The notes: generated from the sequence alone by a model not told the origin. DNA of 64,000 nucleotides from Oceanirhabdus sp. W0125-5 (GCF_027938815.1 NZ_CP115913.1:2514001-2578000); one strand, 5' to 3'. Positions 26,213 to 36,322 are shown, counted from the stretch's first letter. Translations and numbers: made by a program.

Positions 26213-27922
26213 GTGAAGAGCAAAAAAATGATTGCAGCTTTAATGGCATTAACTGTTGGAACTGGTGCAGTATTAACAGCATGTGGAGATAAAGCAGCTA
26301 ATAAGGGAAATGATAATACTTCAAAGTCAAATGCAGAAGGAAATAATGGTATTGATGAAGAACAATATCTAAACATCTTTTTAGGTGCAGAGCCTAAAAC
26401 TATTGACCCATCAAGATCATCAGACTTATATTCTAATCAAATTCTTACTCATATTGTTGATGGTTTAACAAGAATTGAGCAAGATGAAAATGGCGATAAG
26501 ATAGTTCCAGGAATCGCTGAAAGTTGGGAAGTTAGTGAAGATGGATTAGTATGGACGTTCAATTTAAGAGATGCTAAGTGGAGTGACGGAGTTGCTGTAA
26601 CAGCTAAAGATTTTGAGTATGGTGTTAAAAGAACATTAGATCCTAACACTGGTTCAAACTATGCTTGGTTAATAACTCCTGTAATTAAAAATGCAGATGC
26701 TTTCAACAAGGGTGAAGCAACAGCTGATGAAGTTGGAGTTAAAGCATTAGATGAGAAAACAGTTCAATTTACATTAGAAAGCCCAGTAGCATATTTCTTA
26801 GATCTTACATATTTTAGAGTAATGCTTCCTCAAAGACAAGATATTGTTGAACAATATGGAGAAGCTTATGGATCAGAAGCAGAGCAAATGCTTTCAAATG
26901 GTGCATTTACTTTAGAAAGCTGGACTCATGATAGTGAATTAGTTTTCAAAAAGAATCCAGATTATTGGAATGCTGATGTAGTAAAACTTGATACAGTAGC
27001 AATGAAGATTGTTAAAGATGAAAGTGCTAGAATGAACACTTTATTCACTGGACAAGTTGATTTAGGTGTAGTATCTAAAGCTGAGTGGATGAATAAATTC
27101 AATGAAATGGGAGAGTTTACTTATTCTTCTGTAGCTAAGCCAAGTGCGGTATATGAAGTATTCAACCAAAATAGCAGATACTTCAAAAATGATAAGATAA
27201 GAAAAGCTTTTATTACAGCAATTGATAGAGAAGCTATAAACCAAACTTTATACAGAGGAATATACATGCCAGCTTATGCGTGGGTTCCTTATGCGGTTCA
27301 AATCGGTGGAGAAGAGTTTAGGGATAAATCTTCAGATCTTCCAATTAAGAGATTAATTGAAGAAACTCCAGATCCTAAAGCGTTATTAATTGAAGGATTA
27401 AAAGAGTTAGGGGAAAGTGAAAACCCAGCAGATATGACTGTAACTATGCTTCAAAGTGGAACAAATTCAAGATCAAGAGAGTTTGCTGAATTTGAGCAGC
27501 AAAAATTACAAGAGGTTCTTGGAATCAATGTTAAAATTGATTACTATGAGTGGGCAGTATTCAGTGATTTAATAAGAAAAGGTGAATATGATTTTGCTTC
27601 TCAAGGATGGTCTGGAGACTATAATGATCCAATGACATTCCTAGAAATGTTTGCATCTACTGCTGATGTTGTACCATCAGGTTGGGTAAATGAAGAATAT
27701 GATTCATTGATTAAGGAGTCTACAATGACAACTGATCAGCAGAAGAGATTTGAAATGTTCAAGAGAGCAGAAGAAATCTTATTATACGAAGATGCAGTAA
27801 TATCACCATGGATTTTCCGTAAGACATCTACTTACACTAGAAAATATGCTAAGGGTGTTATGACTCCATTATTCGGAACGACTGATGTAACAAAAGCATA
27901 CACTGTTAATAGAGATAAATAA
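26213..27922 (+). CDS. oppA: Oligopeptide-binding lipoprotein OppA, copy 2
   Basis: 569 residues with lipobox LTAC at about 21-24 after a hydrophobic signal. The same family 5 fold as copy 1; the middle (VVSKAEWMNKFNEMGEFTYSS) and pocket regions differ, so peptide preference may differ (inference). GTG start after AAGGAGG and a T run. It ends operon 2. Confidence 0.92.
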   Translation: MKSKKMIAALMALTVGTGAVLTACGDKAANKGNDNTSKSNAEGNNGIDEEQYLNIFLGAEPKTIDPSRSSDLYSNQILTHIVDGLTRIEQDENGDKIVPGIAESWEVSEDGLVWTFNLRDAKWSDGVAVTAKDFEYGVKRTLDPNTGSNYAWLITPVIKNADAFNKGEATADEVGVKALDEKTVQFTLESPVAYFLDLTYFRVMLPQRQDIVEQYGEAYGSEAEQMLSNGAFTLESWTHDSELVFKKNPDYWNADVVKLDTVAMKIVKDESARMNTLFTGQVDLGVVSKAEWMNKFNEMGEFTYSSVAKPSAVYEVFNQNSRYFKNDKIRKAFITAIDREAINQTLYRGIYMPAYAWVPYAVQIGGEEFRDKSSDLPIKRLIEETPDPKALLIEGLKELGESENPADMTVTMLQSGTNSRSREFAEFEQQKLQEVLGINVKIDYYEWAVFSDLIRKGEYDFASQGWSGDYNDPMTFLEMFASTADVVPSGWVNEEYDSLIKESTMTTDQQKRFEMFKRAEEILLYEDAVISPWIFRKTSTYTRKYAKGVMTPLFGTTDVTKAYTVNRDK

Positions 27923-27934
27923 TTTAATAATATT

Positions 27935-27964
27935 AAGGCCAAAGGGTAACCTTTGGTCTTTATT
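27935..27964 (+). terminator. Terminator of opp operon 2
   Basis: An 11-bp stem AAGGCCAAAGG/CCTTTGGTCTT with a GTAA loop and a T-rich tail. Confidence 0.9.
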
Positions 27965-28003
27965 AAATTTTATGACAAAATATTACACCTTACGACATTG
28001 TAA

Positions 28004-28064
28004 TGTAAGATTGTAAGTTTTGTAAGGTAAATGTAAGGTAAGAGTAAGGAAAATATGTTAAAAT
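28004..28064 (+). promoter_or_regulatory. Putative operator-promoter of the orphan oppA
   Basis: Five GTAAG motifs: TGTAAG at 28004, 28012, 28021 and 28032 and AGTAAG at 28043. The last three are exactly 11 bp apart, one DNA turn, so 28021 and 28043 keep the 22-bp spacing of the other opp promoters. A -10-like TAAAAT starts at 28059, 16 bp after the last motif. Typical geometry for an OmpR/PhoP-family activator, but the regulator is not identified. Confidence 0.6.
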
Positions 28065-28413
28065 AATATTAACATTTCAACTAAGGAAAAATTTAAAACC
28101 TCTAAAGTGTTTGCTGTAGCAAGGTTAGAAACTGAAATTTATAAAATTATATCAAATTTTAACTTCCGATTTATTGTGAATAAATTTTAAGATTATGAAT
28201 GAAATTTCACGAGAAAATTTTTTTTAGTTAAAACATTACAAATACATAAGCTGAGAATTACTATACGTTAAACTTTCAGAATAAAGGAAACTTTATTCAA
28301 AATGAATTAATAAGATGCCGTGAAAATCATTTTACAAATGATAAAAATATTACTTACTTAAAAATTAAACACTTTATATATAATAAAGTGAAATTAACAA
28401 AGGGGGATTTCGA
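28065..28413 (+). other. Leader of the orphan oppA
   Basis: About 350 untranslated AT-rich bases. A small inverted repeat (CACTTTAT/ATAAAGTG) lies at about 28370-28391, close to the ribosome site AAAGGGGG. No known RNA family recognised. Confidence 0.45.
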
Positions 28414-30129
28414 ATGAAGAGCAAAAGATTACTTGCACTTACTATGGCTGCAACTATGGCAGTAGGAGGGGTGTTAACTTCATGTGGTAAGAAAGATGAG
28501 AGTGCAAAGGTGAATGAAAAAACAAATGACTCTCAAGGGGTTACGGTTGAAGGAGAAAAAATTGATGAAGAGCAGTATATGAAGATTTTCTTAGATGCAG
28601 AACCAAAATCAATTGACCCTTCAAGATCAACAGATATGTATTCTAACCAAATATTAACTCATATCGTTGATGGATTAACAAGAATTGAGCAAGATGAAAA
28701 TGGGGACAAGATTGTTCCTGGAATTGCTAAGAGTTGGAATGTAAGTGACGATGGATTAGTTTGGACATTTAATTTAAGAGATGCTAAGTGGAGTGATGGA
28801 GTACCTGTAACAGCTAAAGATTTTGAGTATGGAATTAAGAGAACATTAGATCCTAGTACTGGATCAAGATATGCATGGTTAATAACACCAGTTATTAAAA
28901 ATGCTGCTGCATTTAACTCTGGAGAAGGTTCAGCTGATGAACTTGGAATTAGAGTTATCGATGAAAAGACAATAGAATTCACATTGGAATCACCAATAGC
29001 ATATTTCTTAGATCTTACATACTTTAGAGTAATGTTACCACAGAGACAAGATATTGTTGAAAAATATGGTGAAGCATATGGTTCAGAAGCTGAACAAATG
29101 GTTTCAAATGGTGCCTTCACACTTGAAAGTTGGGTACATGACAGTGAGTTAACATTTAAGAAAAATCCTACTTACTGGAATGCAGATGAAGTTATTCTTG
29201 AAGATTTAACAATGAGCATTGTTAAAGATGAAAGTGCAAGAATGAGTACTTTGTTCACTGGAGCAGTTGATTTAGGTACAGTTTCTAAACCAGAATGGAG
29301 AGCAAAATTTGAAAGTATGGATGAGATGATTTATTCATCAAAGGCTAAGCCATCTGCATCATATGAGATTTACAACCAAAATAATAAATACTTTAAAAAT
29401 GAAAAAATTAGAAAAGCATTTATTATAGCATTAAATAGAGAAGATGTTGTTAATGTATTATATAGAGGAGTTGGACAGCCTGCATATGCTTGGGTACCAC
29501 CTTCTGTACAAATTGGTGGAGAAGATTTTAGAGAGAAAGTTAATTCTTTACCAGTTAAAAAACTTATTGATGAAAATCCAGATCCTAAAGCATTATTGAT
29601 AGAAGGTTTAAAAGAACTTGGAGAGAGTGAAAATCCAGCAGATATGACTGTGACTATGCTTCAAAGTGGAACAAACGACAGATCAAGAGAATTTGCTGAA
29701 TTCGAACAACAGCTATTAGTAAATAAATTAGGAATTAATGTAAAAGTAGATTATTATGATTGGGCAATATTTAGTGAAAAACTAGATAATCTTGAGTATG
29801 AGTTTGCTTCATTAGGATGGGGTGGAGATTATAATGACCCTAATACATTCTTAGAGATGTTTACTTCAACAGCTGGAATAGCTCCAACTGGATGGGTAAA
29901 TGAAGAATATGATAAGTTAATTGCAGATGCTGCACAAACAATAGATCAAGATGCTAGATTAGAAATGTTTAAGAGAGCAGAAGAAATTCTAATTTATGAA
30001 GATGCTAATATGTCTCCATGGATATTCAGAGCTAGTTCAACAGTTACAAGAAAGTATGCTAAAGGTGTAATGACTCCTTTATTCGGAACAATTGATGTTA
30101 CTAAAGCTTACACAGTAGGAAGAAAATAA
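28414..30129 (+). CDS. oppA: Oligopeptide-binding lipoprotein OppA, copy 3 (orphan)
   Basis: 571 residues, lipobox LTSC at about 21-24. It is clearly of the same family as OppA 1, 2 and 4 but has no permease genes of its own; its own promoter and terminator make it a single-gene unit. It probably delivers peptides to the neighbouring Opp channels and widens their range. Its terminator is nearly the same as that of OppA4. ATG start after AAAGGGGG. Confidence 0.92.
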   Translation: MKSKRLLALTMAATMAVGGVLTSCGKKDESAKVNEKTNDSQGVTVEGEKIDEEQYMKIFLDAEPKSIDPSRSTDMYSNQILTHIVDGLTRIEQDENGDKIVPGIAKSWNVSDDGLVWTFNLRDAKWSDGVPVTAKDFEYGIKRTLDPSTGSRYAWLITPVIKNAAAFNSGEGSADELGIRVIDEKTIEFTLESPIAYFLDLTYFRVMLPQRQDIVEKYGEAYGSEAEQMVSNGAFTLESWVHDSELTFKKNPTYWNADEVILEDLTMSIVKDESARMSTLFTGAVDLGTVSKPEWRAKFESMDEMIYSSKAKPSASYEIYNQNNKYFKNEKIRKAFIIALNREDVVNVLYRGVGQPAYAWVPPSVQIGGEDFREKVNSLPVKKLIDENPDPKALLIEGLKELGESENPADMTVTMLQSGTNDRSREFAEFEQQLLVNKLGINVKVDYYDWAIFSEKLDNLEYEFASLGWGGDYNDPNTFLEMFTSTAGIAPTGWVNEEYDKLIADAAQTIDQDARLEMFKRAEEILIYEDANMSPWIFRASSTVTRKYAKGVMTPLFGTIDVTKAYTVGRK

Positions 30130-30139
30130 TTAAATTATT

Positions 30140-30168
30140 AAAGCCAGAGTATAAGAACTCTGGCTTTT
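30140..30168 (+). terminator. Terminator of the orphan oppA
   Basis: Stem AAAGCCAGAGT/ACTCTGGCTTT and a T run; nearly identical to the terminator at 36323. Confidence 0.9.
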
Positions 30169-30307
30169 CAATTGCGTTTTTTATTAATTTTGAAATGTTA
30201 CTATATCGTAATGAATATTTTTAATAGCTTGTACAGGGAATGAAGAAGACTTTTTATAAATAATGAGTAATTTATTAGTTGTTGTATAGTTAAAATATTA
30301 CTATCTT

Positions 30308-30371
30308 GTTAAAAAATGTTAATAAATTGTAATCTAAAATTAATTTTAATGTAAGCTAAAAATGATATTAT
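30308..30371 (+). promoter_or_regulatory. Putative operator-promoter of opp operon 3
   Basis: TGTTAA at 30308 and 30318, TGTAAT at 30329 and TGTAAG at 30351, the last two 22 bp apart. The -10-like TATTAT starts at 30366, 15 bp after TGTAAG. The block from 30329 onward is duplicated at 36506. Confidence 0.6.
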
Positions 30372-30596
30372 TTATATAGAAAAAGTAATAAAAATCATAT
30401 GTATTTAACCAACCCATAAATCAAATCAACTTAACAAGAATTACTCAATTTATTAGATAAATTTAAATCTCCCTTAAATATCAAATGATAAGAATATTTA
30501 AAGAACTAAAGATATTCACTAAAGTATACTTTAATTACTTATTATTTAAGTAAAAGGATGAAGTTTTCCAAAGTAAATTTTCAGAATATTCAAAAA
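30329..30596 (+). repeat. Duplicated promoter-leader segment, copy 1 (before oppB3)
   Basis: Collinear with 36506-36780. Matching landmarks are TGTAAT-N16-GTAAGCT, TATTAGATAAATTTA (30451 and 36636), GAACTAAAGATA (30503 and 36687) and TCAGAATATT (30581 and 36764). Spacing between landmarks differs by 0-9 bases. The match ends just before the oppB3 ribosome site. Confidence 0.85.
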
Positions 30597-30611
30597 GAGG
30601 GTGAGGCGTTC

Positions 30612-31547
30612 GTGTTAAAGTTCATTTTTAAAAGGATAGGGTATTTGATAATTACCTTGTTTATTGTATCATTTATTAATTTTATGCTTATACGTTCAAT
30701 TCCAGGAGACCCACTGGGTGAAATGGCTAGAAAATTACCTGAACAGTCAAAAGTGAATTTTTATGCTAAATACGGTTTAGATAAACCAATCTTAGTTCAG
30801 TACGGAATATTTATTAAGAATCTTGTTCTTGAAGGGGATTTGGGTGAATCATTGTATTATCCAGGAAGAAAAGTTTCTGATATTATTAAGAAATTTGCTC
30901 CCACATCAGGAAGATTAGGTTTACAAGCATTAACATTCGGAGTGTTAGTAGGAATCTTGATGGGGATTATTGCTGCTTTAAACAGAGGGAAATGGCCTGA
31001 TTACCTTATTATGTTTATAGCTATTTTAGGAATATCTGTTCCAAGTTTTATATTAGCATCATTGTTACAATATTTTTTTACTGTTAAATGGAAAATGTTT
31101 CCTCCTGTTGGGTGGAAGGGATTCAAATATACAGTTTTACCTACTTTAGCATTAAGTTTTGGTTCCATTGCGGTTTATGCAAGATATATGAGAGCAAACT
31201 GTCTAGATGTTTTGGGTCAAGATTTTATGCTAACAGCAAAAGCTAAGGGGGTTTCAAAACTATCATTAATATTTAAACATTTATTAAGAAATGCGTTATT
31301 ACCAGTAATTACTATACTAGCGCCACAGATTGCAGGGGTTTTTGTTGGTGCATTTGTTGTAGAAAATATTTTTTCTATTCCTGGTTTAGGAAAATACCTA
31401 ATAATTTCAATTACAAATAGAGACTATACAATGATTATGGGACAAACCATGCTTGTTACTTTTTTATTTGTTGTATCCTTGGTAGCTGTTGATATTCTAT
31501 ATGGTATTGTTGATCCTAGAATAAGAGTGGGAGGTGGAAAAAAATGA
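30612..31547 (+). CDS. oppB: Oligopeptide ABC transporter permease OppB, copy 3
   Basis: 312 residues, more divergent from copies 1 and 2 but with the same helices and an EAA loop (DFMLTAKAKGVSKLSLIFKH). The frame opens at ATG 30558, but bases 30558-30596 belong to a leader segment that is repeated in non-coding DNA at 36741-36780. Alignment with MLKFIAKRIGYM of copy 2 also points to GTG 30612, after GAGGGTGAGG. Its stop overlaps the oppC3 start by 4 bases. Confidence 0.88.
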   Translation: MLKFIFKRIGYLIITLFIVSFINFMLIRSIPGDPLGEMARKLPEQSKVNFYAKYGLDKPILVQYGIFIKNLVLEGDLGESLYYPGRKVSDIIKKFAPTSGRLGLQALTFGVLVGILMGIIAALNRGKWPDYLIMFIAILGISVPSFILASLLQYFFTVKWKMFPPVGWKGFKYTVLPTLALSFGSIAVYARYMRANCLDVLGQDFMLTAKAKGVSKLSLIFKHLLRNALLPVITILAPQIAGVFVGAFVVENIFSIPGLGKYLIISITNRDYTMIMGQTMLVTFLFVVSLVAVDILYGIVDPRIRVGGGKK

Positions 31548-32464
31548 TGGATATGAACATAAGCAGAGATAAATTTAAAATTATTGGTTGTGATGAATTA
31601 AATTGTGAAGAAATCATAAGACCTAGTATCAATTTTTGGCAAGATGCATGGAGACGATTAAAGAAAAATAAAGTAGCAATTATTGCCTTAGGAATTTTGA
31701 TTCTAATTTCAATTATGGTTATTATTGGACCGTGGATATCAGGGTACAGGTTTGATGCTTTAGGTGATGTATTAAATGGAAAACCAGATTTTAAACATTT
31801 ATTTGGAACAGATCAAATGGGTAGAGATATCTTTACAAGGGTTTGGAAAGGCGGAAGAGTATCATTAATGATTGGTTTGATTGGGGCAGCTATTGATACT
31901 GTTATAGGAACTTTATATGGCGGTATTGCAGGTTACTTTGGTGGGATCATTGATGATATTATGATGAGAATTGTTGAAATTCTTGCAAGTGTCCCATATC
32001 TTATTGTTGTAATATTAGTTTCTTTATTGATTGGAAAAGGTATTTTTGCTTTAATTATTGCCATGACTATAACAGGGTGGTTATTCATGGCAAGGTTAGT
32101 GAGGGGGCAAATAATTCAAATTAAAGAACAAGAATATGTATTGGCAGCTATAGCATTAGGTGCAAATCCAAGTAGAATTATTAGAAAACATTTACTTCCA
32201 AATACAATGGGGGTAATGATTGTAGCAATAACGCTTGATGTACCAGCATTTATATTTGGAGAAGCTTTTTTAGGGTATATCGGATTAGGTGTGCAATCAC
32301 CTAATACAAGTTGGGGAGCTTTGGCTGCAGCAGCTAAAGAGTATATGATATTTCAGCCTTATCAACTATTCTTTCCTGCGTTGATGATAAGTTTAACTAT
32401 GTTATCATTCCAACTTCTTGGAGATGGGTTAAGAGATGCATTTGATCCAAAACTAAGGCAATAA
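31544..32464 (+). CDS. oppC: Oligopeptide ABC transporter permease OppC, copy 3
   Basis: 306 residues. LFGTDQMGRDIFTRV in the external segment and EYVLAAIALGANPSRIIRKHL as the EAA loop. ATGA overlap with oppB3, so the two are translationally coupled; copies 1 and 2 have spacers of 11-13 bases at this junction. Confidence 0.93.
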   Translation: MMDMNISRDKFKIIGCDELNCEEIIRPSINFWQDAWRRLKKNKVAIIALGILILISIMVIIGPWISGYRFDALGDVLNGKPDFKHLFGTDQMGRDIFTRVWKGGRVSLMIGLIGAAIDTVIGTLYGGIAGYFGGIIDDIMMRIVEILASVPYLIVVILVSLLIGKGIFALIIAMTITGWLFMARLVRGQIIQIKEQEYVLAAIALGANPSRIIRKHLLPNTMGVMIVAITLDVPAFIFGEAFLGYIGLGVQSPNTSWGALAAAAKEYMIFQPYQLFFPALMISLTMLSFQLLGDGLRDAFDPKLRQ

Positions 32465-32478
32465 AAAGGAGGGAAAGT

Positions 32479-33516
32479 ATGAAAAGTATTTTAGAAGTGA
32501 AGGATTTAAAAGTTTCCTTCCATACGTATGCAGGTGAGGTTCAAGCAGTTAGAGGAATTTCTTTCTCGCTAAATAAGGGTGAGACATTAGCTATAGTTGG
32601 AGAATCAGGATGTGGAAAGACTGTAACCTCAAAAGCCATAATGAGATTATTACCTGAAGATTCAATTGCTGAAATTAAATTAGGGTCTGAAATGAGATTT
32701 ATGGGTCATAATATTTTAAAAAAAAATGAGAGGCAGCTTAGGGAATTGAGAGGTGCAGATATATCAATGATTTTCCAAGATCCTATGACTTCTTTAAATC
32801 CTACAATGACTATTGGAAATCAAATTGCAGAGAGTCTTATAATTCATAAAAAATTATCTAAACATAAAGCAATGAAGGAAGCAGTTGAAATGCTTAAGCT
32901 TGTTAATATTCCAAATGCAGATCGAAGAGCTAAGCAATATCCACATGAATTTTCAGGTGGAATGAGACAAAGAGCAATGATTGCAATTGCTTTAGCATGT
33001 AATCCTAAAATATTAATAGCAGATGAGCCAACTACTGCTTTAGACGTAACTATTCAAGCACAAATAATGGATCTAATAAAAGAAATACAGAAAAAAATGG
33101 ATACAGCAGTAATACTTGTTACTCATGATTTGGGAGTAGTAGCAGATGTAGCTGATAAAATACAGGTTATGTATGCTGGAGTAATAGTAGAGAGGGGAAC
33201 TATTGATGATATTTTTTATAATCCTAAGCATCCATATACATGGGCATTGTTGAAATCTGTACCTAATTTAGAAGGAGAAAATAAAGGAAAACTTTATTCT
33301 CTAGGAGGAACACCACCAGATTTAATTAAACCTCCTGTAGGATGTCCTTTTGCAGCAAGATGTAAGTACTGCATGGAAATTTGCAAGGAGGAGATGCCAA
33401 TTGAAACAGAGGTAGATACAGAACATTTAGTTAGTTGCTGGTTGCGGCATCCTTATGCACCTACTATTCTAGAACCAGAATTTCAAGAAAAGGAGGTGCT
33501 GATTAGTGAGAAATAG
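32479..33516 (+). CDS. oppD: Oligopeptide ABC transporter ATPase OppD, copy 3
   Basis: 345 residues with GESGCGKT (41-48), FSGGMRQRAMIA, LIADEPTTALD and the Cys cluster GCPFAARCKYCMEIC. AAAGGAGGG before the ATG. Its end overlaps oppF3 by 11 bases, as in operon 1. Confidence 0.93.
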   Translation: MKSILEVKDLKVSFHTYAGEVQAVRGISFSLNKGETLAIVGESGCGKTVTSKAIMRLLPEDSIAEIKLGSEMRFMGHNILKKNERQLRELRGADISMIFQDPMTSLNPTMTIGNQIAESLIIHKKLSKHKAMKEAVEMLKLVNIPNADRRAKQYPHEFSGGMRQRAMIAIALACNPKILIADEPTTALDVTIQAQIMDLIKEIQKKMDTAVILVTHDLGVVADVADKIQVMYAGVIVERGTIDDIFYNPKHPYTWALLKSVPNLEGENKGKLYSLGGTPPDLIKPPVGCPFAARCKYCMEICKEEMPIETEVDTEHLVSCWLRHPYAPTILEPEFQEKEVLISEK

Positions 33517-34474
33517 AGAGATTTTAATTGAAGTTAGAAATTTAAAAAAATATTTTAAAGTAGGTCCTAAAACATATCTGAAGGCAGTAGATGATGTGAA
33601 TTTTGAGATATATAAAGGGGAAACATTGGGATTAGTTGGAGAGTCAGGATGTGGTAAAACTACGTGTGGACGAACAATAATGGGATTATATGAAGCAACA
33701 AGTGGAAGTGTGATTTATGATGCCACAACAGATATAAGTAAACTTAGAAAAGATGAAAAAAAGAAGTTTGCACGTAAAGCACAGATAATTTTTCAAGATC
33801 CTTATGCTTCACTGAACCCTAGAATGACTGTTGGAGATATTATCGGGGAAGGGATAGATATTCACAACTTGTATTCCGGTGAAGAAAGGATGAATAAGAT
33901 ATATGAAGTTATTGAATTAGTTGGGTTAAATAAAGAGCATGTATCTAGATTTCCTCACGAGTTTTCTGGTGGTCAGAGGCAGCGTATAGGGATAGCTAGA
34001 GCATTAGCAGTAGAACCTCAATTCATAGTATGTGATGAACCTATTTCAGCGCTAGATGTTTCAATACAAGCTCAAATTGTTAATCTTCTTATTAAACTTC
34101 AAAATGAGTTAGGTTTAACATATTTATTTATTGCACATGACTTATCAATGGTTAAGCATATTAGCGATAGAGTTGGAGTTATGTATCTAGGAAATATGGT
34201 TGAATTAACGGATAGTAAAGAATTATATAATAATCCTCTTCATCCTTATACCCAGGCGCTTCTTTCTGCTATTCCAATACCTGATCCAAAAGTTGCAAAG
34301 GAGAAAGAAAGAATACATTTGGAGGGAGAAATTCCTAGTCCAATTAATCCAAAACCAGGATGTAGATTTGCTTCCAGGTGCCAATATTCTCAAGAAAGAT
34401 GTAAAAAAGAAATGCCACAACTAAAAGAGGTGAAAGAAGGGCATTTTGTCGCATGTCATCTTGTGAAAAGTTAA
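33506..34474 (+). CDS. oppF: Oligopeptide ABC transporter ATPase OppF, copy 3
   Basis: 322 residues. GESGCGKT, FSGGQRQRIGIA, IVCDEPISALD and the C-terminal GCRFASRCQYSQERC. GTG start 9 bases after GGAGG inside oppD3. It is 61 bases before oppA4. Confidence 0.92.
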   Translation: MRNREILIEVRNLKKYFKVGPKTYLKAVDDVNFEIYKGETLGLVGESGCGKTTCGRTIMGLYEATSGSVIYDATTDISKLRKDEKKKFARKAQIIFQDPYASLNPRMTVGDIIGEGIDIHNLYSGEERMNKIYEVIELVGLNKEHVSRFPHEFSGGQRQRIGIARALAVEPQFIVCDEPISALDVSIQAQIVNLLIKLQNELGLTYLFIAHDLSMVKHISDRVGVMYLGNMVELTDSKELYNNPLHPYTQALLSAIPIPDPKVAKEKERIHLEGEIPSPINPKPGCRFASRCQYSQERCKKEMPQLKEVKEGHFVACHLVKS

Positions 34475-34535
34475 GATCTGATATTTATTTATCAGTTCAT
34501 AATTTATAGATGTAAAAAATAAGGGGGTCTTTAAT

Positions 34536-36311
34536 GTGAAAAAAAAGAAACTGTTAGCTATGCTGCTAGCCACTACAATGATTTTTGGGGGGATTTTTAC
34601 TTCATGTAAAAATAACAATGAAAAAGAAAATGGAGAAAATACCAATGTAAGCTCAACTAAAAAGGAGGATACTAATAAAAAAGATAATAATAAGAAAGAA
34701 AATACTAAGAAAGAGAATACAAAGAAGAATGATGATGAAGAGAAACTTGATAAGGATCAATATATGAATATATTCTTAACATCAGAGCCTAGTACTATTG
34801 ACCCAGCATTAGCTACTGACGCCAATTCAGGACAAATACTAGTTCATATAATGGATGGTTTAACAAGAGTAGAGCAGGATGAGAATGGAGATAAAATAGT
34901 TCCTGCTTTAGCAAAAAGATGGGATGTAAGTGAAGATGGACTTACTTGGGTATTCCATTTAAGAGATGCGGTTTGGAGTGATGGTGTTCCTGTAGTTGCA
35001 GAACAATTTGAATATGGAATTAAGAGGCTATTAGATCCAGAAACAGGTTCTAGATATGCATGGATTCTTACAAATGTTATTCTAAACGCAGATAAGTACA
35101 ACGCTGGTGAGGCAACAGCGGATGAGGTTGGAGTAAAAGCAATAGATGAGAAAACAGTGGAGTTTACATTAGCTTCACCTATAGCTTATTTCCTTGACTT
35201 GACATATTTCTCAGTTATGCTTCCGCAGAGAAAGGATCTTGTTGAAAAGTTTGGAGATAGTTTTGGTAGTGAAGCAAACCAACTAGCATCAACAGGTGCG
35301 TTTACTTTAGAAAAATGGGAACATGATAGTGAATTGGTTTTCAAGAAAAATCCTAAGTATTGGAATAAAGAAGAAATAAAATTAGAAACAATAACAATGT
35401 TAATAGTAAATGATGAGAGTGCAAGAATGAATACAATGCTAAGTGGAGATGTGGATTTAGGGGCAGCATCTCACCCGGATTATAGAAAGATGTTTGAGGA
35501 ATCAGGAGACTTTAACTATAGTTCTAATGTAAAACCAAGAGCAGTTTATGAGATGTATAATCAAAATAATAAATACTTAAAAAATGAAAAAATAAGAAAA
35601 GCATTAATAACTGCATTAGATAGAGAAGCGTTAAATAATGTATTGTATAGAGGAATACAGGAACCAGCATACTCATGGGTACCGCCAACTGTTCAGATTG
35701 GAGGAGAAGATTTTAGAACAAAGGCAAATTCAACACCTGTCGAGAGATTGATAGAAGAATATCCTGATCCTAAAAAATTATTGATAGAAGGATTAAGAGA
35801 GATTGGTGAGAGTGAAGATCCTGCAGATATGACAGTAACAATATTGCAATCAGGAACATCTGCAAGAGATAAGGAATTTGCAGAATTTGAAATGGAATAT
35901 TTAAAGAATAAACTAGGAATCAATGTAAAAGTGGATTATTATGAGTGGGCGATATTCTCTAAGATGGTTGATGAAGGTAATTATGAAATTGCATCACAAA
36001 TGTGGATAGGAGATTATAACGATCCAAATACATTCTTAGAAATGTTTATATCTACAGCAGGAATATCTCCAACAGGATGGGTTAATGAAGAATATGATAA
36101 TTTGATTGCAGAAGCTGCTCAAACAATGGATCAAGAGAAGAGATTTGAAATATTCAAGAGAGCAGAAGAGATTCTTTTATATGAAGATGGTGTTATTTCA
36201 CCGTGGATTTTTGGTAAAACATCAACGTACACTAGGAAGTATGTTAGAGGCATTATAAGACCATTATTCGGTCAACTTGATGTTTCAAGAGCATACACAG
36301 TTGGAAGATAA
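34536..36311 (+). CDS. oppA: Oligopeptide-binding lipoprotein OppA, copy 4
   Basis: 591 residues, the longest of the four. Lipobox FTSC at about 21-24 is followed by an approximately 45-residue linker almost wholly of Lys, Asn, Glu, Asp and Thr, probably a flexible spacer through the wall. The solute-binding domain then aligns with the other copies. GTG start after AAGGGGGT. It ends operon 3. Confidence 0.92.
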   Translation: MKKKKLLAMLLATTMIFGGIFTSCKNNNEKENGENTNVSSTKKEDTNKKDNNKKENTKKENTKKNDDEEKLDKDQYMNIFLTSEPSTIDPALATDANSGQILVHIMDGLTRVEQDENGDKIVPALAKRWDVSEDGLTWVFHLRDAVWSDGVPVVAEQFEYGIKRLLDPETGSRYAWILTNVILNADKYNAGEATADEVGVKAIDEKTVEFTLASPIAYFLDLTYFSVMLPQRKDLVEKFGDSFGSEANQLASTGAFTLEKWEHDSELVFKKNPKYWNKEEIKLETITMLIVNDESARMNTMLSGDVDLGAASHPDYRKMFEESGDFNYSSNVKPRAVYEMYNQNNKYLKNEKIRKALITALDREALNNVLYRGIQEPAYSWVPPTVQIGGEDFRTKANSTPVERLIEEYPDPKKLLIEGLREIGESEDPADMTVTILQSGTSARDKEFAEFEMEYLKNKLGINVKVDYYEWAIFSKMVDEGNYEIASQMWIGDYNDPNTFLEMFISTAGISPTGWVNEEYDNLIAEAAQTMDQEKRFEIFKRAEEILLYEDGVISPWIFGKTSTYTRKYVRGIIRPLFGQLDVSRAYTVGR

Positions 36312-36322
36312 TAATTAATTTT

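Noticed and set aside
28659-29120. Minus-strand frame of 153 codons inside the orphan oppA
   Set aside because: Parallel shadows occur at the same place in the other oppA copies, which is explained by conservation of the sense genes.
30308-30371. Firm assignment of the opp operators to PhoP
   Set aside because: TGTAAG/TGTTAA repeats at 11-bp spacing fit the OmpR/PhoP family in general, but no regulator gene is present and AT-rich DNA can mimic such boxes; kept only as a hypothesis.
30558-30611. ATG 30558 as start of oppB3
   Set aside because: Most of these bases match non-coding DNA at 36741-36780, and the homologous OppB proteins begin at the position of GTG 30612.
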